The translations under genes were made by a program, and so were the position numbers. A stretch of 64,000 nucleotides of DNA, from NCBI GenBank assembly GCA_964524835.1, contig CAZGEG010000015.1:50632-114631 (forward strand), written 5' to 3'. This document shows positions 52,078 through 61,030 of this stretch, in pieces. The stretch comes from JACRCG01 sp964524835. GTDB taxonomy: Bacteria; Desulfobacterota; Desulfuromonadia; Geobacterales; Pseudopelobacteraceae. Position 1 is the stretch's first letter, and every line of letters starts with the position of its first letter. The notes under the pieces are model-generated. The model did no database searches, was not told the origin of the DNA, and worked only from the letters and a program-made list of their open reading frames with translations.

Positions 52078-52365
52078 ATGAATTTACGACCACTTCAGGA
52101 CCGCATTATCGTCAAGAGGGTAGAAGAAGAAACCAAAACCGCCGGAGGTCTTTTCATCCCTGAGACCGCTAAAGAAAAACCGCAGCGCGGCGAAATCGTG
52201 GCTGCCGGTAACGGCAAGAAGACTGAAGACGGCAAAGTTCTGCCGCTGGACGTAAAAGTCGGCGACATCGTGCTGTTCGGCAAATATGCCGGAACCGAAG
52301 TTAAAGTTGACGGCAACGATTACCTGATGATGCGTGAAGACGATATTTTAGCTGTAGTAGAATAA
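52078..52365 (+). CDS. groS: Co-chaperonin GroES
   Basis: A 95-residue lid protein for GroEL, cytosolic, forming a heptamer. MNLRPLQDRIIVKRVEEETK, the mobile loop KTAGGLFIPETAKEKPQRGE and VLFGKYAGTEVKVDGNDYLM are classic GroES segments. GAAAGGAGAA precedes the ATG. First gene of groESL, under the CIRCE operator. Gap of 59 bases to groEL. Confidence 0.98.
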   Translation: MNLRPLQDRIIVKRVEEETKTAGGLFIPETAKEKPQRGEIVAAGNGKKTEDGKVLPLDVKVGDIVLFGKYAGTEVKVDGNDYLMMREDDILAVVE

Positions 52366-52424
52366 GTATCGTTTCGCGTTTCTGATAATTTAAAAGCATA
52401 CTAAATCACACGGAGGAATACACA

Positions 52425-54083
52425 ATGGCAGCAAAGCTTATCAAATTCGACCAGGAAGGGCGCAACGCCATCCTGAAGGGCGTCAATATCCTCGCCGATA
52501 CCGTAAAGGTAACCCTCGGACCAAAAGGGCGCAACGTAGTTATCGACAAATCCTACGGTTCACCGCTGATCACCAAGGACGGCGTAACCGTTGCAAAAGA
52601 GATCGAACTGGAAGACAAGTTCGAAAACATGGGCGCACAGCTGGTCAAGGAAGTCGCATCCAAGACTTCCGACGTAGCCGGCGACGGCACCACGACTGCT
52701 ACCGTTCTGGCCCAGGCTATTTACAAGCAGGGTTCCAAACTGGTCGCCGCAGGTCACAACCCGATGGAAATCAAGCGCGGCATCGACAAGGCTGTTGATG
52801 CGATCGTTGCCGAACTGAAGAAGATCTCCAAACCGATCAAGGATCACAAGGAAATCGCCCAGGTCGGCACCATCTCCGCCAACAACGACAAGACCATCGG
52901 CGACATCATTGCCGAAGCGATGGAAAAAGTCGGCAAGGAAGGCGTCATCACCGTTGAGGAAGCCAAAGCAATGGAAACCACCCTCGAAACCGTCGAGGGT
53001 ATGCAGTTCGACCGCGGCTATCTTTCCCCTTACTTCGTGACCGATCCTGAGCGGATGGAATGCTCCATCGAAAACGCCATGATCCTGATCCACGACAAAA
53101 AAATCTCCAACATGAAGGACCTGCTTCCGGTTCTGGAGCAGAGCGCCAAATCCGGCCGTCCGCTCCTGATCATCGCTGAAGACATCGACGGCGAAGCGCT
53201 GGCAACTCTGGTTGTCAACAAACTGCGCGGCGTCCTCAATGTCTGTGCCGTCAAAGCTCCCGGCTTCGGCGACCGCCGTAAGGCCATGCTGGAAGACATC
53301 GCCATCCTGACCGGCGGCCAGGTCATCTCCGAGGAAGTCGGCTTCAAACTCGACCAGACCACCATCGAAATGCTCGGCCAGGCCAAGCGCATCACCATCG
53401 ACAAGGACAACACCACCATCATCGACGGCAACGGCAAGGAAGAAGCTATCCAGGGCCGCGTCAAGATGCTCCGTGCCCAAGCTGAGGAAAGCTCCAGCGA
53501 CTATGACAAGGAAAAACTTCAGGAGCGTCTGGCCAAACTGGTCGGCGGCGTAGCAGTTATCAAGGTCGGCGCGGCAACCGAAGTTGAAATGAAAGAGAAA
53601 AAGGCCCGCGTGGAAGACGCGCTGCACGCAACCCGCGCAGCCGTTGACGAGGGTATCGTCCCCGGAGGCGGCGTTGCCTATATCCGCGCCATGTCCGCTC
53701 TTGAAGGCCTCAAGCTGGCCACCGAGCAGCAGTTCGGCGTAAACGTGATCAAGGCTTCCCTTGAATCACCAATCCGCCAGATCGCAGAAAACGCAGGGAT
53801 CGATGCTTCGATCGTAGTTGACAAGGTCAAGAACGGCAAAGATGCCTTTGGATACGACGCCGCCAATGATGAATATGTCGATATGATCAAAGCCGGTATC
53901 ATCGACCCGACCAAGGTTTCCCGCAGCGCACTGCAGAATGCGGCTTCCATCGCCGGCCTGATGCTGACAACCGAAGCACTGATCGCCGAAAAGCCGAAAG
54001 ACGATTCTGCCGGCGGCGGCATGGGCGGCGGCATGCCTGGTGGCATGGGCGGCATGGGCGGCATGGGCGGCGGAATGTACTAG
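52425..54083 (+). CDS. groL: Chaperonin GroEL
   Basis: A 552-residue 60 kDa chaperonin subunit that folds proteins in an ATP-driven double ring. KFDQEGRNAILKGVNILADT and VTLGPKGRNVVIDKSYGSP, the ATPase segment VAGDGTTTATVLAQAI, and the GGM-rich C-terminal tail (GGMGGGMPGGMGGMGG) are all diagnostic. Length normal. GGAGGAA precedes the ATG. A terminator lies about 55 bases after the stop. Confidence 0.99.
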   Translation: MAAKLIKFDQEGRNAILKGVNILADTVKVTLGPKGRNVVIDKSYGSPLITKDGVTVAKEIELEDKFENMGAQLVKEVASKTSDVAGDGTTTATVLAQAIYKQGSKLVAAGHNPMEIKRGIDKAVDAIVAELKKISKPIKDHKEIAQVGTISANNDKTIGDIIAEAMEKVGKEGVITVEEAKAMETTLETVEGMQFDRGYLSPYFVTDPERMECSIENAMILIHDKKISNMKDLLPVLEQSAKSGRPLLIIAEDIDGEALATLVVNKLRGVLNVCAVKAPGFGDRRKAMLEDIAILTGGQVISEEVGFKLDQTTIEMLGQAKRITIDKDNTTIIDGNGKEEAIQGRVKMLRAQAEESSSDYDKEKLQERLAKLVGGVAVIKVGAATEVEMKEKKARVEDALHATRAAVDEGIVPGGGVAYIRAMSALEGLKLATEQQFGVNVIKASLESPIRQIAENAGIDASIVVDKVKNGKDAFGYDAANDEYVDMIKAGIIDPTKVSRSALQNAASIAGLMLTTEALIAEKPKDDSAGGGMGGGMPGGMGGMGGMGGGMY

Positions 54084-54136
54084 GCAGTACATCCGTAACC
54101 TGTAGAACCCGACAGATACATCTAGTTTCATGCATG

Positions 54137-54170
54137 GGCGGAAAACTTCGGTTTTCCGCCTTTGTTTTTT
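54137..54170 (+). terminator. Terminator after groEL
   Basis: GGCGGAAAAC pairs with GTTTTCCGCC around TTCG, followed by TTTGTTTTTT. Confidence 0.92.
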
Positions 54171-54230
54171 TCAGCTGATGCGTTAGTATTACCTTCGTTG
54201 AGAAATACGTTTGAGGAGAAAGTGACTTTT

Positions 54231-54548
54231 ATGGAATTAATCGGCAGAGCATTGACATTGAATGAGCTTGTTTCATACCAGGACGGCTCGGTCGTCAGCA
54301 AGACGCTGATCGACAAGAAGATCGGCACGCTGACGATGTTTTCCTTCGGCGCCGGACAGGGGTTGAGCGAACATACCGCACCATTTGACGCAGTGGTCCA
54401 GGTAGTTGACGGCGAGGCGGAAGTGATCATCAACGGTGAGCCGCAAACGGTATCCGCCGGGCAGATGATCATCATGCCGGCCAACATCCCCCACGAACTG
54501 AAGGCGGTCAAACCGTTCAAAATGTTGCTGACCATGATCCGGGCATAA
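54231..54548 (+). CDS. Cupin-domain protein
   Basis: A 105-residue single cupin barrel. Metal-site residues are seen as GLSEHTAPFDAVVQVV (cupin motif 1, with one His and an acidic residue) and MPANIPHELKAV (motif 2 His). The ATG at 54231 is preceded by GAGGAG 12 bases away. Cupins of this size often bind small ligands or metals; the function is unknown. hemH starts five bases downstream. Confidence 0.85.
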   Translation: MELIGRALTLNELVSYQDGSVVSKTLIDKKIGTLTMFSFGAGQGLSEHTAPFDAVVQVVDGEAEVIINGEPQTVSAGQMIIMPANIPHELKAVKPFKMLLTMIRA

Positions 54549-54553
54549 ATTAG

Positions 54554-55507
54554 ATGGCAGACAAAACAGCCGTACTGCTGCTCCAGATGGGGGGCCCCGA
54601 TTCGCTCCCCGCCATTGAACCGTTCCTGTACAATCTTTTTTCCGACCGGGATATCATCCGCATCGGCCCGGCGTTCCTGCAGCCGGCAATAGCCCGCTTC
54701 ATCGCCCGCCGCCGCTCGAAAAAGGTCATGGAGTATTACCGCAAGATCGGCGGAAAATCGCCGATCCGCGAGTTGACCGAGCAGCAGGGAGCCGCACTGG
54801 AAGCTCTTCTCGGCCCGGATTACCGCTGTTTCGTGGCCATGCGCTATTCGAAGCCGGATACGGCAGAGGCGCTGGCCGCCATCGCTCGTGCAGGGATCAC
54901 CAAAGTAATCGCCCTCTCCCTCTATCCGCATTATTCCCGCGCCACGGTCGGATCCAGCATCAATGAACTGGAGCGAGAGCTGAAAAAAGCCTCGAATCCG
55001 CCCGCCATAACCTACATCCGCCAGTACTACGACCACCCGGCCTACATCGCCGCACTGGCGGAAAAAGTCGAGCGGGGACTGGCCGGATTTCCGGAACGGA
55101 GCAAGGTGCAGCTGGTCTTCTCGGCCCACGGCCTGCCGCAATCGTTCATCGATTCCGGCGATCCGTATCTTGAACATATTCAGGCGACAGTGCGTCTGAC
55201 CATGGAGCATTTCGGCGGGATTTCCCACCAACTGGCGTTCCAGTCCCGCGCCGGCCCGGTCAAGTGGCTGGAGCCGTCCACCGAGGCAACGATCGCTGCA
55301 CTGGCCGCCGCCGGCTGCAGGGAACTGCTGATGGTGCCGCTCTCGTTCGTGTCCGATCACATCGAGACTCTGTACGAGATCGACATCCAGTACCGTGAAG
55401 AGGCCAACGCCTTGGGAATAGCCGATTTCCGGCGCACCGAGGCCCTCAACAGCTCTCCGGCGTTCATTTCCTGCCTGGCGGAACTCGTGCGTGGCTGCGC
55501 GGGCTGA
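54554..55507 (+). CDS. hemH: Ferrochelatase
   Basis: A 317-residue enzyme inserting iron into the tetrapyrrole at the last step of haem synthesis, consistent with the many cytochromes of this organism. LLLQMGGPDSLPAIEPFLYN at the N-terminus, the catalytic His in VFSAHGLPQSF, and the Glu-bearing SFVSDHIETLYEID segment are typical. Length normal for bacterial HemH. It is coupled to the upstream cupin gene by a five-base gap. Confidence 0.95.
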   Translation: MADKTAVLLLQMGGPDSLPAIEPFLYNLFSDRDIIRIGPAFLQPAIARFIARRRSKKVMEYYRKIGGKSPIRELTEQQGAALEALLGPDYRCFVAMRYSKPDTAEALAAIARAGITKVIALSLYPHYSRATVGSSINELERELKKASNPPAITYIRQYYDHPAYIAALAEKVERGLAGFPERSKVQLVFSAHGLPQSFIDSGDPYLEHIQATVRLTMEHFGGISHQLAFQSRAGPVKWLEPSTEATIAALAAAGCRELLMVPLSFVSDHIETLYEIDIQYREEANALGIADFRRTEALNSSPAFISCLAELVRGCAG

Positions 55508-55570
55508 TATTGATTTTAACTGTTTCCTGTCGTATAGTGCCGTACACTCAAAAAAAGTCCGGAGGACATA

Positions 55571-56146
55571 ATGATTAAAAATATGTTGATCGCCGTGGCA
55601 CTAATCTGCCTCATTGCCGGGGCCGCATCCGCCGAGGGGAAGAAAAATCCGGTAGTCTCGATGGAAACCACCCTCGGGAACATCAAGATCGAGCTTTTTG
55701 AGAAAGAAGCACCGGTCAGCGTAAAAAACTTTCTAGACTATACAAAAAACGGCTATTACAGCGGCACGGTCTTCCACCGCGTCATCCCCGGCTTTATGGC
55801 CCAGGGGGGAGGCTTGACGGCAAACCTGTCTCCGAAACCGGGTAACCGCCCGCCGATCAAAAATGAGGCGGACAACGGCCTGAAGAACGATCGCGGCACT
55901 ATTTCAATGGCCCGCACCGGCGATCCGAACAGTGCCACATCCCAGTTTTTCATTAATGTTGTGAACAATGACATGCTTAACCGCCCCAAACCAGACGGCT
56001 TCGGCTATGCCGTATTCGGCAAGGTAATCGAAGGAATGGATGTCGTCGACAAGATCATTGCCGCGCCGCAGACCAGCAAGAACTCTGTCTTTCAGAATGT
56101 TCCGACAGAGCCGATTGTCATCAAGTCTGTCAAAGCTCTGAAGTAG
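55571..56146 (+). CDS. Periplasmic cyclophilin-type peptidyl-prolyl isomerase
   Basis: A 191-residue PpiA-type isomerase with a signal peptide (LICLIAGAASAEG). The cyclophilin core shows FHRVIPGFMAQGGG (catalytic Arg and Phe), GTISMARTGDPNSATSQFFI and YAVFGKVIEGMDVVDKI. It would help fold exported proteins such as the periplasmic cytochromes. GGAGGA precedes the ATG. The next gene starts six bases downstream. Confidence 0.93.
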   Translation: MIKNMLIAVALICLIAGAASAEGKKNPVVSMETTLGNIKIELFEKEAPVSVKNFLDYTKNGYYSGTVFHRVIPGFMAQGGGLTANLSPKPGNRPPIKNEADNGLKNDRGTISMARTGDPNSATSQFFINVVNNDMLNRPKPDGFGYAVFGKVIEGMDVVDKIIAAPQTSKNSVFQNVPTEPIVIKSVKALK

Positions 56147-56151
56147 TCGTC

Positions 56152-56805
56152 ATGGGAATGACAGAAAATCTGGTCAACTGGACCCATGAGCAGAAGTGCA
56201 TGAAGGCGGTAACGTCGCTCGAAAGAAACGGCTTCACCGCCCTTTACTGCCCTACCCCGGCTGATGCCGCTGAATACATCGTCGCCGGAGCGGCCGAGTC
56301 CGTTACGATCGGCTTTGGCGGTTCAATGTCAGTCGTCGCCCTCGGGGTGGAGCCGCTGCTGCAGGAGCAGGGCAAAGAAATTCTCAATCAAAGCGCTCCA
56401 GGTCTGTCGCGCGAAGAAAAGCTGGACATCATGCGCCGCCAGCTGACCTGCGACCTGTTCCTGTCCGGCTGCAACGCACTGACCCTGAACGGTGAACTGG
56501 TCAATATCGATGCCACCGGCAACCGTGTCGGGGCGATGCTCTTCGGACCCCGACGGGTGATCGTAGTTGCCGGACGCAACAAACTGGTTGACGGTACCAT
56601 TCAGGATGCCATCCAGCGGGTCAAGGCCTGGGCTACCCCGCCCAATGCCAAACGCCTCAGCTTCAAGACACCCTGCGCCGCCACCGGCTTCTGCAGCGAC
56701 TGCAACTCGCCTGACCGTCTCTGCCGGGTAACGACGGTCATCGACCGCAAACCGCGTTTTACGGACCTCCATGTCCTGGTAGTCAACGCCGAACTCGGAT
56801 TTTAA
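56152..56805 (+). CDS. LUD-domain protein (LutC/YkgG-like)
   Basis: A 217-residue protein of the LUD (lactate-utilisation domain, DUF162) type. GGSMSVVALGVEPLLQEQGK, LTLNGELVNIDATGNRVGAM and FGPRRVIVVAGRNKLVDGTI are family segments. The C-terminal cluster CAATGFCSDCNSPDRLC has four Cys with a possible metal or Fe-S role. In lactate oxidation the LutABC complex has a LUD subunit, but no LutA/B genes are here, so the substrate is not known. It lies between a cyclophilin and comF. Confidence 0.85.
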   Translation: MGMTENLVNWTHEQKCMKAVTSLERNGFTALYCPTPADAAEYIVAGAAESVTIGFGGSMSVVALGVEPLLQEQGKEILNQSAPGLSREEKLDIMRRQLTCDLFLSGCNALTLNGELVNIDATGNRVGAMLFGPRRVIVVAGRNKLVDGTIQDAIQRVKAWATPPNAKRLSFKTPCAATGFCSDCNSPDRLCRVTTVIDRKPRFTDLHVLVVNAELGF

Positions 56806-57552
56806 TTGGCAGTGGAAGCTTCTTCCGCCAGACGGTTCCTCCATGCGCTCCTGGACGTCATCCTCCCGCCGATCTGCCACATCTGCCATACCCATATCCC
56901 GGACGCCGGCAGGCTCCATATCTGCACATCATGCCGCGATCACCTGCCGCTCGTTTCATCACCGCTCTGCCCCCTCTGCGGGATTCCTTTTGCCGGGACG
57001 GGGAGCGACCACCGTTGTGGCGCTTGCCTGACCCATCCCCCCAGTTTCGACGCCGCCCGGGCAGGCTTTCTCTATGAAGGGGCGATACGCGACCTGATCC
57101 ACTCCTTCAAGTACAATCAGCAGACGCAGCTGCGCTACCCGCTGGCGCTACTGGCCCTGGAGGCGGTGTCCGTATTCGCAACCGCACACGCACCGCACCT
57201 CGTCGTTCCGGTTCCGCTGCACCGCTCCCGCCTCCGCCAGCGCGGCTTCAACCAGGCGGTGCTCCTCGGAAGGACGCTCTCACAGCACCTCTCTCTGCCG
57301 ATACTGCCGGACGCCCTGATCAGAACCCGCCGGACCGAACCGCAGGTCGAACTCTCGTCGGCTGAACGCCGCTTGAATGTCAAGGGAGCCTTTACGGTGC
57401 GCAGATATGACTCCGTTGCCGGTAAACGGATACTGCTGCTGGATGATGTCATGACGACCGGCAGCACTATGAGCGAGTGCGCCAAGGAGCTGAAAAAGGC
57501 CGGTGCAGTGGCGGTGCTGGCGGCAACAGTTGCCCGCACACCTCACCCCTAA
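56806..57552 (+). CDS. comF: ComF family protein (phosphoribosyltransferase fold)
   Basis: A 248-residue protein related to ComFC. An N-terminal double zinc finger (CHICHTHIPDAGRLHICTSC, then CPLCG ... CGAC) is followed by a type I phosphoribosyltransferase domain with PRPP-binding motif ILLLDDVMTTGSTMSE. Involved in DNA uptake in competent bacteria; a role in other organisms is not settled. TTG start at 56806 directly after the LUD stop; a GTG at 56812 is also possible. Confidence 0.88.
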   Translation: MAVEASSARRFLHALLDVILPPICHICHTHIPDAGRLHICTSCRDHLPLVSSPLCPLCGIPFAGTGSDHRCGACLTHPPSFDAARAGFLYEGAIRDLIHSFKYNQQTQLRYPLALLALEAVSVFATAHAPHLVVPVPLHRSRLRQRGFNQAVLLGRTLSQHLSLPILPDALIRTRRTEPQVELSSAERRLNVKGAFTVRRYDSVAGKRILLLDDVMTTGSTMSECAKELKKAGAVAVLAATVARTPHP

Positions 57553-57668
57553 CAATCCGTAATGCGGGGATTATCCGTAAAAATGTGCAAAGACAATGGC
57601 TGAAATGCCGGATATATGGCATATTTTCAGCGGCGGCGTTGTCCCATGAATGACTGTAGTTTATTTTC

Positions 57669-57697
57669 TTGACAACCCCGGTCTGGTTCCGTAATGA
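57669..57697 (+). promoter_or_regulatory. Possible promoter of the Rrf2-family gene
   Basis: TTGACA (57669-57674) and TAATGA (57692-57697) are separated by 17 bases, 35 bases before the Rrf2 start codon. Confidence 0.45.
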
Positions 57698-57731
57698 TTT
57701 CCAGTATTTCAATTTCACCGGAGTAACCAGT

Positions 57732-58208
57732 ATGCGCCTCTCCACTAAAAGCAGATACGGTCTGCGGGCCATGTTTGACATCGCCTACAACTGCGGCCCT
57801 GCACCTGCCCAGATCCAGGACATTTCGCGACGTCAGCAGATCTCGCCCCGGTACCTTGAACAGATCTTCCAGAACCTGAAGCGGGCCGGCCTGCTGAAAA
57901 GCAAGCGTGGGCCACAGGGAGGGTATTCGTTGTCACGCAAACCGGAAGAAATTACGGTTCTTGAAATCCTGAACGCTACCGAGCAGGATGTGCTGCTGGT
58001 TGACTGCGCCGGAGCCACGCCGAAGAAACGCCGCCGCAAGACGGAATGCCCCTTTGAAGGGAAATGCGTCACCCAGACGGTCTGGGCAGAAGCAAACACG
58101 CTGCTTGACAACCTGTTCGGCGGCATGACCCTGCTGACTCTCTGCCAGCGTGCCCGCGACATGGGCATCACAACTGAGGTCGATCACCGCGTCATGTACT
58201 ACATCTGA
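57732..58208 (+). CDS. Rrf2-family regulator (IscR-like)
   Basis: A 158-residue winged-helix regulator. The start ATG at 57732 gives MRLSTKSRYGLRAMFDIAYN, the classic Rrf2 N-terminus. ISPRYLEQIFQNLKRAGLLK and SKRGPQGGYSLSR make the wing. Three Cys residues that could bind an Fe-S cluster are present: VDCAGATP, ECPFEGKCV. Whether it senses Fe-S status, nitric oxide or cysteine cannot be said. No isc operon follows; a terminator does. Confidence 0.9.
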   Translation: MRLSTKSRYGLRAMFDIAYNCGPAPAQIQDISRRQQISPRYLEQIFQNLKRAGLLKSKRGPQGGYSLSRKPEEITVLEILNATEQDVLLVDCAGATPKKRRRKTECPFEGKCVTQTVWAEANTLLDNLFGGMTLLTLCQRARDMGITTEVDHRVMYYI

Positions 58209-58234
58209 TTTTTTCTACCGGTTAAACTACCCGA

Positions 58235-58261
58235 AACGCCCCTCTCCGGGGCGTTTTTTTT
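58235..58261 (+). terminator. Terminator after the Rrf2 gene
   Basis: AACGCCCC pairs with GGGGCGTT around a five-base loop, followed by a T run. Confidence 0.9.
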
Positions 58262-58303
58262 GGGGTGGTTTCAGGCAGGAGTAGTGGCAGGTATCCAGCA
58301 GAC

Positions 58304-58330
58304 AAAAGGGGGGCTGAAGAGCCCCCCTTT
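58304..58330 (-). terminator. Terminator of the minus-strand GNAT gene
   Basis: On the minus strand AAAGGGGGGCT pairs with AGCCCCCCTTT across a short loop, followed by TTTTG, seven bases after the GNAT stop. Confidence 0.85.
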
Positions 58331-58336
58331 CCCGTT

Positions 58337-58786
58337 TCAAAGGTCAAGAATCATCGCGTTTTCGTCACAATCCGGAAATTTTGCACACTTTATACAGTCG
58401 CCCCAGACTTTATGCGGCAACTCGGCTTTATCTACCAGACGAAAACCATGTTTCGCAAAAAAGTCAGGCTTGTAGGTCAGGCAGAATATCCGCCTCAACC
58501 CGATTTCGCGCGCTTCGGTGATGCAGGCCTGCACCAGGCGGCTGCCGATCCCCTTGCGGCCGGCATCCTCGACCACTGCAACTGATCGCACCTCCGCCAG
58601 ATCATCCCACACGATATGCAGTGCGGCAGTCCCCAGAAGAACGCCCTCCTCTTCAACGACGTAAAAGTCGCGCAGCGATTCGTACAGTTCCGACAGCGAA
58701 CGGGAAAGCATGTCCCCCCGGTTGGCATAGGTCATCAGCAGTTTCTGAATTTCTTTTACATCTGCAATGTGCGCTTTTCTGATCAT
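58337..58786 (-). CDS. Short N-acetylglutamate-synthase-like GNAT acetyltransferase
   Basis: A 149-residue GNAT protein. The acetyl-CoA-binding motif A is VAVVEDAGRKGIGSRLVQAC, preceded by IVWDDLAEVRS and followed by EIGLRRIFCLTYKPDFFAKHGFRL. It matches the single-domain N-acetylglutamate synthases found in several deltaproteobacteria and actinobacteria, the first step of arginine synthesis. The C-terminal DCIKCAKFPDCDE has four Cys, of possible metal-binding use. No other arg gene is adjacent. Substrate inferred. Confidence 0.8.
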   Translation of the reverse strand: MIRKAHIADVKEIQKLLMTYANRGDMLSRSLSELYESLRDFYVVEEEGVLLGTAALHIVWDDLAEVRSVAVVEDAGRKGIGSRLVQACITEAREIGLRRIFCLTYKPDFFAKHGFRLVDKAELPHKVWGDCIKCAKFPDCDENAMILDL

Positions 58787-58800
58787 GTTATTGTCCTTTA

Positions 58801-59286
58801 CTAGCGAATTCCGACTGACACCAACTGCGGCTGCAGCACCCTGACAAGTTCTGCCGGCGACATCCCGACCAGATAGCCTCGCTTGCCGCCGTTGATGTAA
58901 ATCGTCGGCAGGGCGGCAATGCTGGCTTCCATAAACACCGGCATCCGGTGGCGGGTTCCGAACGGCGAGGTGCCTCCGACCATATAGCCGCTCTGCCTCT
59001 GGGCAACCTCCGCAGTGCAGGGCAAAACCTGCTTCACGCCGATCACCCGCGCCAGTTCTTTGGTGGAAACCTGCAGGTCGCCATGCATCAGCACGATCAA
59101 CGGCGTACGGTTCTCATCCTCCATTACCAGTGTCTTGATGACGGCATGCTCGTCGACGCCCAGCTCCCGGGAGGAGACAGCCGTCCCCCCCTTATCCTCA
59201 TAGGCGTAGAGGTGGTCGCTGAAAGCGACTTTTTCGGCACGCAGCTGGCGTATTGCTGCGGTTACGGGCGCTTTTTCCTTCGCCAT
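58801..59286 (-). CDS. ybaK: Cys-tRNA(Pro)/(Cys) deacylase YbaK/EbsC
   Basis: A 161-residue trans-editing protein that hydrolyses mischarged Cys-tRNA. SDHLYAYEDKGGTAVSSREL, VIKTLVMEDENRTPLIVLMH, and GGTSPFGTRHRMPVFMEASI are characteristic of YbaK. The start ATG at 59286 lies one base after the stop of the upstream hypE, so the two are translationally coupled. The longer upstream frame reading lies inside hypE and is not used. The GNAT gene follows after 14 bases. Confidence 0.9.
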   Translation of the reverse strand: MAKEKAPVTAAIRQLRAEKVAFSDHLYAYEDKGGTAVSSRELGVDEHAVIKTLVMEDENRTPLIVLMHGDLQVSTKELARVIGVKQVLPCTAEVAQRQSGYMVGGTSPFGTRHRMPVFMEASIAALPTIYINGGKRGYLVGMSPAELVRVLQPQLVSVGIR

Positions 59287-59287
59287 C

Positions 59288-60301
59288 TCAGCAGATCCTC
59301 GGCAGCTGTTCCCCGGAGAGCATCTCGACCGACCGCAGGCCACCGATAACGGTCTCCATCTGCACCCGCCCGGCCGGGCCGGCTTCAACCGTGCCGATCA
59401 CGGCGGCATCACTTCCCAGCGGATGGTTCTTGATCACCGCCAGGGCCGCTTCCGCCGCTGCTGCCGACACAAATGCCAGCAGCTTTCCCTCATTGGCCAC
59501 AAACAGCGGATCGAGTCCCAGAATCGAACAGACCCCCCGTACAGCCGGCCTGACCGGCAGCGCCTCTTCACGCAGTGTGATGGAGACGCCCGACTGCTGG
59601 GCTATTTCCTTGATGGTCGTCGCCACACCGCCGCGGGTCGGATCGCGCAGCACATGAAGGTCAGCGCCGACTGCAGCCAGAAGGTCGGCGACCAGGCCAT
59701 TGAGCGCCGCTGAATCGGTTTTTATGTCCGTGCCGACTTCGAGCCCTTCACGTCCCGCCATGACGGCGATGCCATGATCGCCGATCGTGCCGTTGATGAT
59801 AACGACATCTCCCGGCTGCGCATTGGCGCCATGAATCGGAAGAGCATGTTCAACCGAACCGACGCCCGAGGTCGTGATAAAAATTTTGTCGGCCTTGCCG
59901 CGCGGCACGACCTTGGTGTCTCCGGTTACGATCGCCACCCCGGCCGCATCGGCCGCCGAGCGCATATCCTCCAGTATGACCTTCAGATCCGCCTTGCTGA
60001 ACCCCTCCTCGATGATCAGCCCGACACTCAGCCAGAGCGGCCGGGCCCCCATCATCGCCAGATCGTTGACGGTGCCGTGCACGGCCAGGCTGCCGATGGT
60101 ACCGCCCGGGAAAAATATCGGATCAACGACAAAAGAGTCGGTCGTATACGCCAGCCGTCCCGGAACGCCGTCCAGCAGGGCGGCGTCATTCTGCCCCGAT
60201 GAGGGTATGCCGCTGACAATCGGTATGATCAGTTCATCGAGCAGCTGGTGCGAAAGCCTTCCGCCGCTGCCGTGTCCAAGAAGAATGAGGTCATTATTCA
60301 C
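59288..60301 (-). CDS. hypE: Hydrogenase maturation protein HypE
   Basis: A 337-residue enzyme that turns the carbamoyl group on its C-terminal Cys into cyanide for the [NiFe] active site. The protein ends in PRIC, the family's reactive C-terminus. LGHGSGGRLSHQLLDELI at the start, and ATP-binding segments NDLAMMGARP, VTGDTKVV and DPTRGGVATTIKEIA are typical of PurM-like HypE. The GTG at 60301 has AGGAG seven bases upstream and matches the family N-terminus better than an upstream ATG. No other hyp gene is visible, since the region upstream is the integrase remnant. Confidence 0.93.
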   Translation of the reverse strand: MNNDLILLGHGSGGRLSHQLLDELIIPIVSGIPSSGQNDAALLDGVPGRLAYTTDSFVVDPIFFPGGTIGSLAVHGTVNDLAMMGARPLWLSVGLIIEEGFSKADLKVILEDMRSAADAAGVAIVTGDTKVVPRGKADKIFITTSGVGSVEHALPIHGANAQPGDVVIINGTIGDHGIAVMAGREGLEVGTDIKTDSAALNGLVADLLAAVGADLHVLRDPTRGGVATTIKEIAQQSGVSITLREEALPVRPAVRGVCSILGLDPLFVANEGKLLAFVSAAAAEAALAVIKNHPLGSDAAVIGTVEAGPAGRVQMETVIGGLRSVEMLSGEQLPRIC

Positions 60302-60534
60302 GTAAAAGGTCTCCTGTAAATAGTGCCGCACTTTAGCACAAATTTAGCCATCTGTCACAGCAGCTTTTATGCTCGGGCATGGCCGGTCAATATTTTGCTG
60401 GTTCGTACTGATTAACAATGTAGTCTGGAACAAATGAAGCGGATGCGGCATTTCCGCTGAACAAAGGCGTAGTAATAACATCCCGGCATCCAGAGCTCCC
60501 CCGACCGCACACTTCCCCCTGTTATATCTTTCTG

Positions 60535-61028
60535 TCAAAAATCCAGCGGGCTTTTTGCTTCTTTGGTCGTTCTCACCGGAACACAGTGAGTGTAGATCAT
60601 CGTCGTTTTCAGGCTGGAATGGCCAAGCAGCGTCTGAATAGTGCGGATGTCGTAATTAGCCTGCAAAAGATGGGTAGCGAAGGAATGACGGAAGGTGTGG
60701 GCGGTGACCTTTTTGGGGATTTTAGCTTTGCGGACTGCATGGTAGAGCGCACCTTGAAGCTGGGATTCGTGGAGGTGGTAACGACGCTTTTGGCCTGTTT
60801 CCTCCACCACGGTCAATGACTGCTGGGGAAAGACCCACTGGTACATGAACTCCTTCGGCGCTTTGGGATATTTTTTCTCAATTTCGTCATCCAGAAACAC
60901 CCCGTCGTATCCAGCTGCCAGATCCTGTTCATGCAGTCTCGCCACCTTTTCAATCTGAGCTTTCAATTCCTCGCTGATCGACTCCGGAATCGGCACGGTC
61001 CGGTCCTTTTCCCTTTGCCGTGAATGGT
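60535..61028 (-). pseudogene. Integron-type tyrosine recombinase, C-terminal fragment
   Basis: The homologous part begins KDRTVPIPESISEELKAQIE and continues through the IntI-type insert (KAPKEFMYQWVFP, RRYHLHESQLQGALYHAVRK) into the catalytic HTFRHSFATHLL, LLGHSSLKTTMIYTHC region. Box II His-x2-Arg, the later His and the Tyr are visible; the box I Arg domain and the whole N-terminal SAM-like domain are missing. The 15 residues that an open frame adds before HSRQREKDR are antisense to the adjacent plus-strand gene fragment. About two thirds of a usual IntI is lost, so this is a remnant. Confidence 0.75.
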
Positions 61029-61030
61029 AA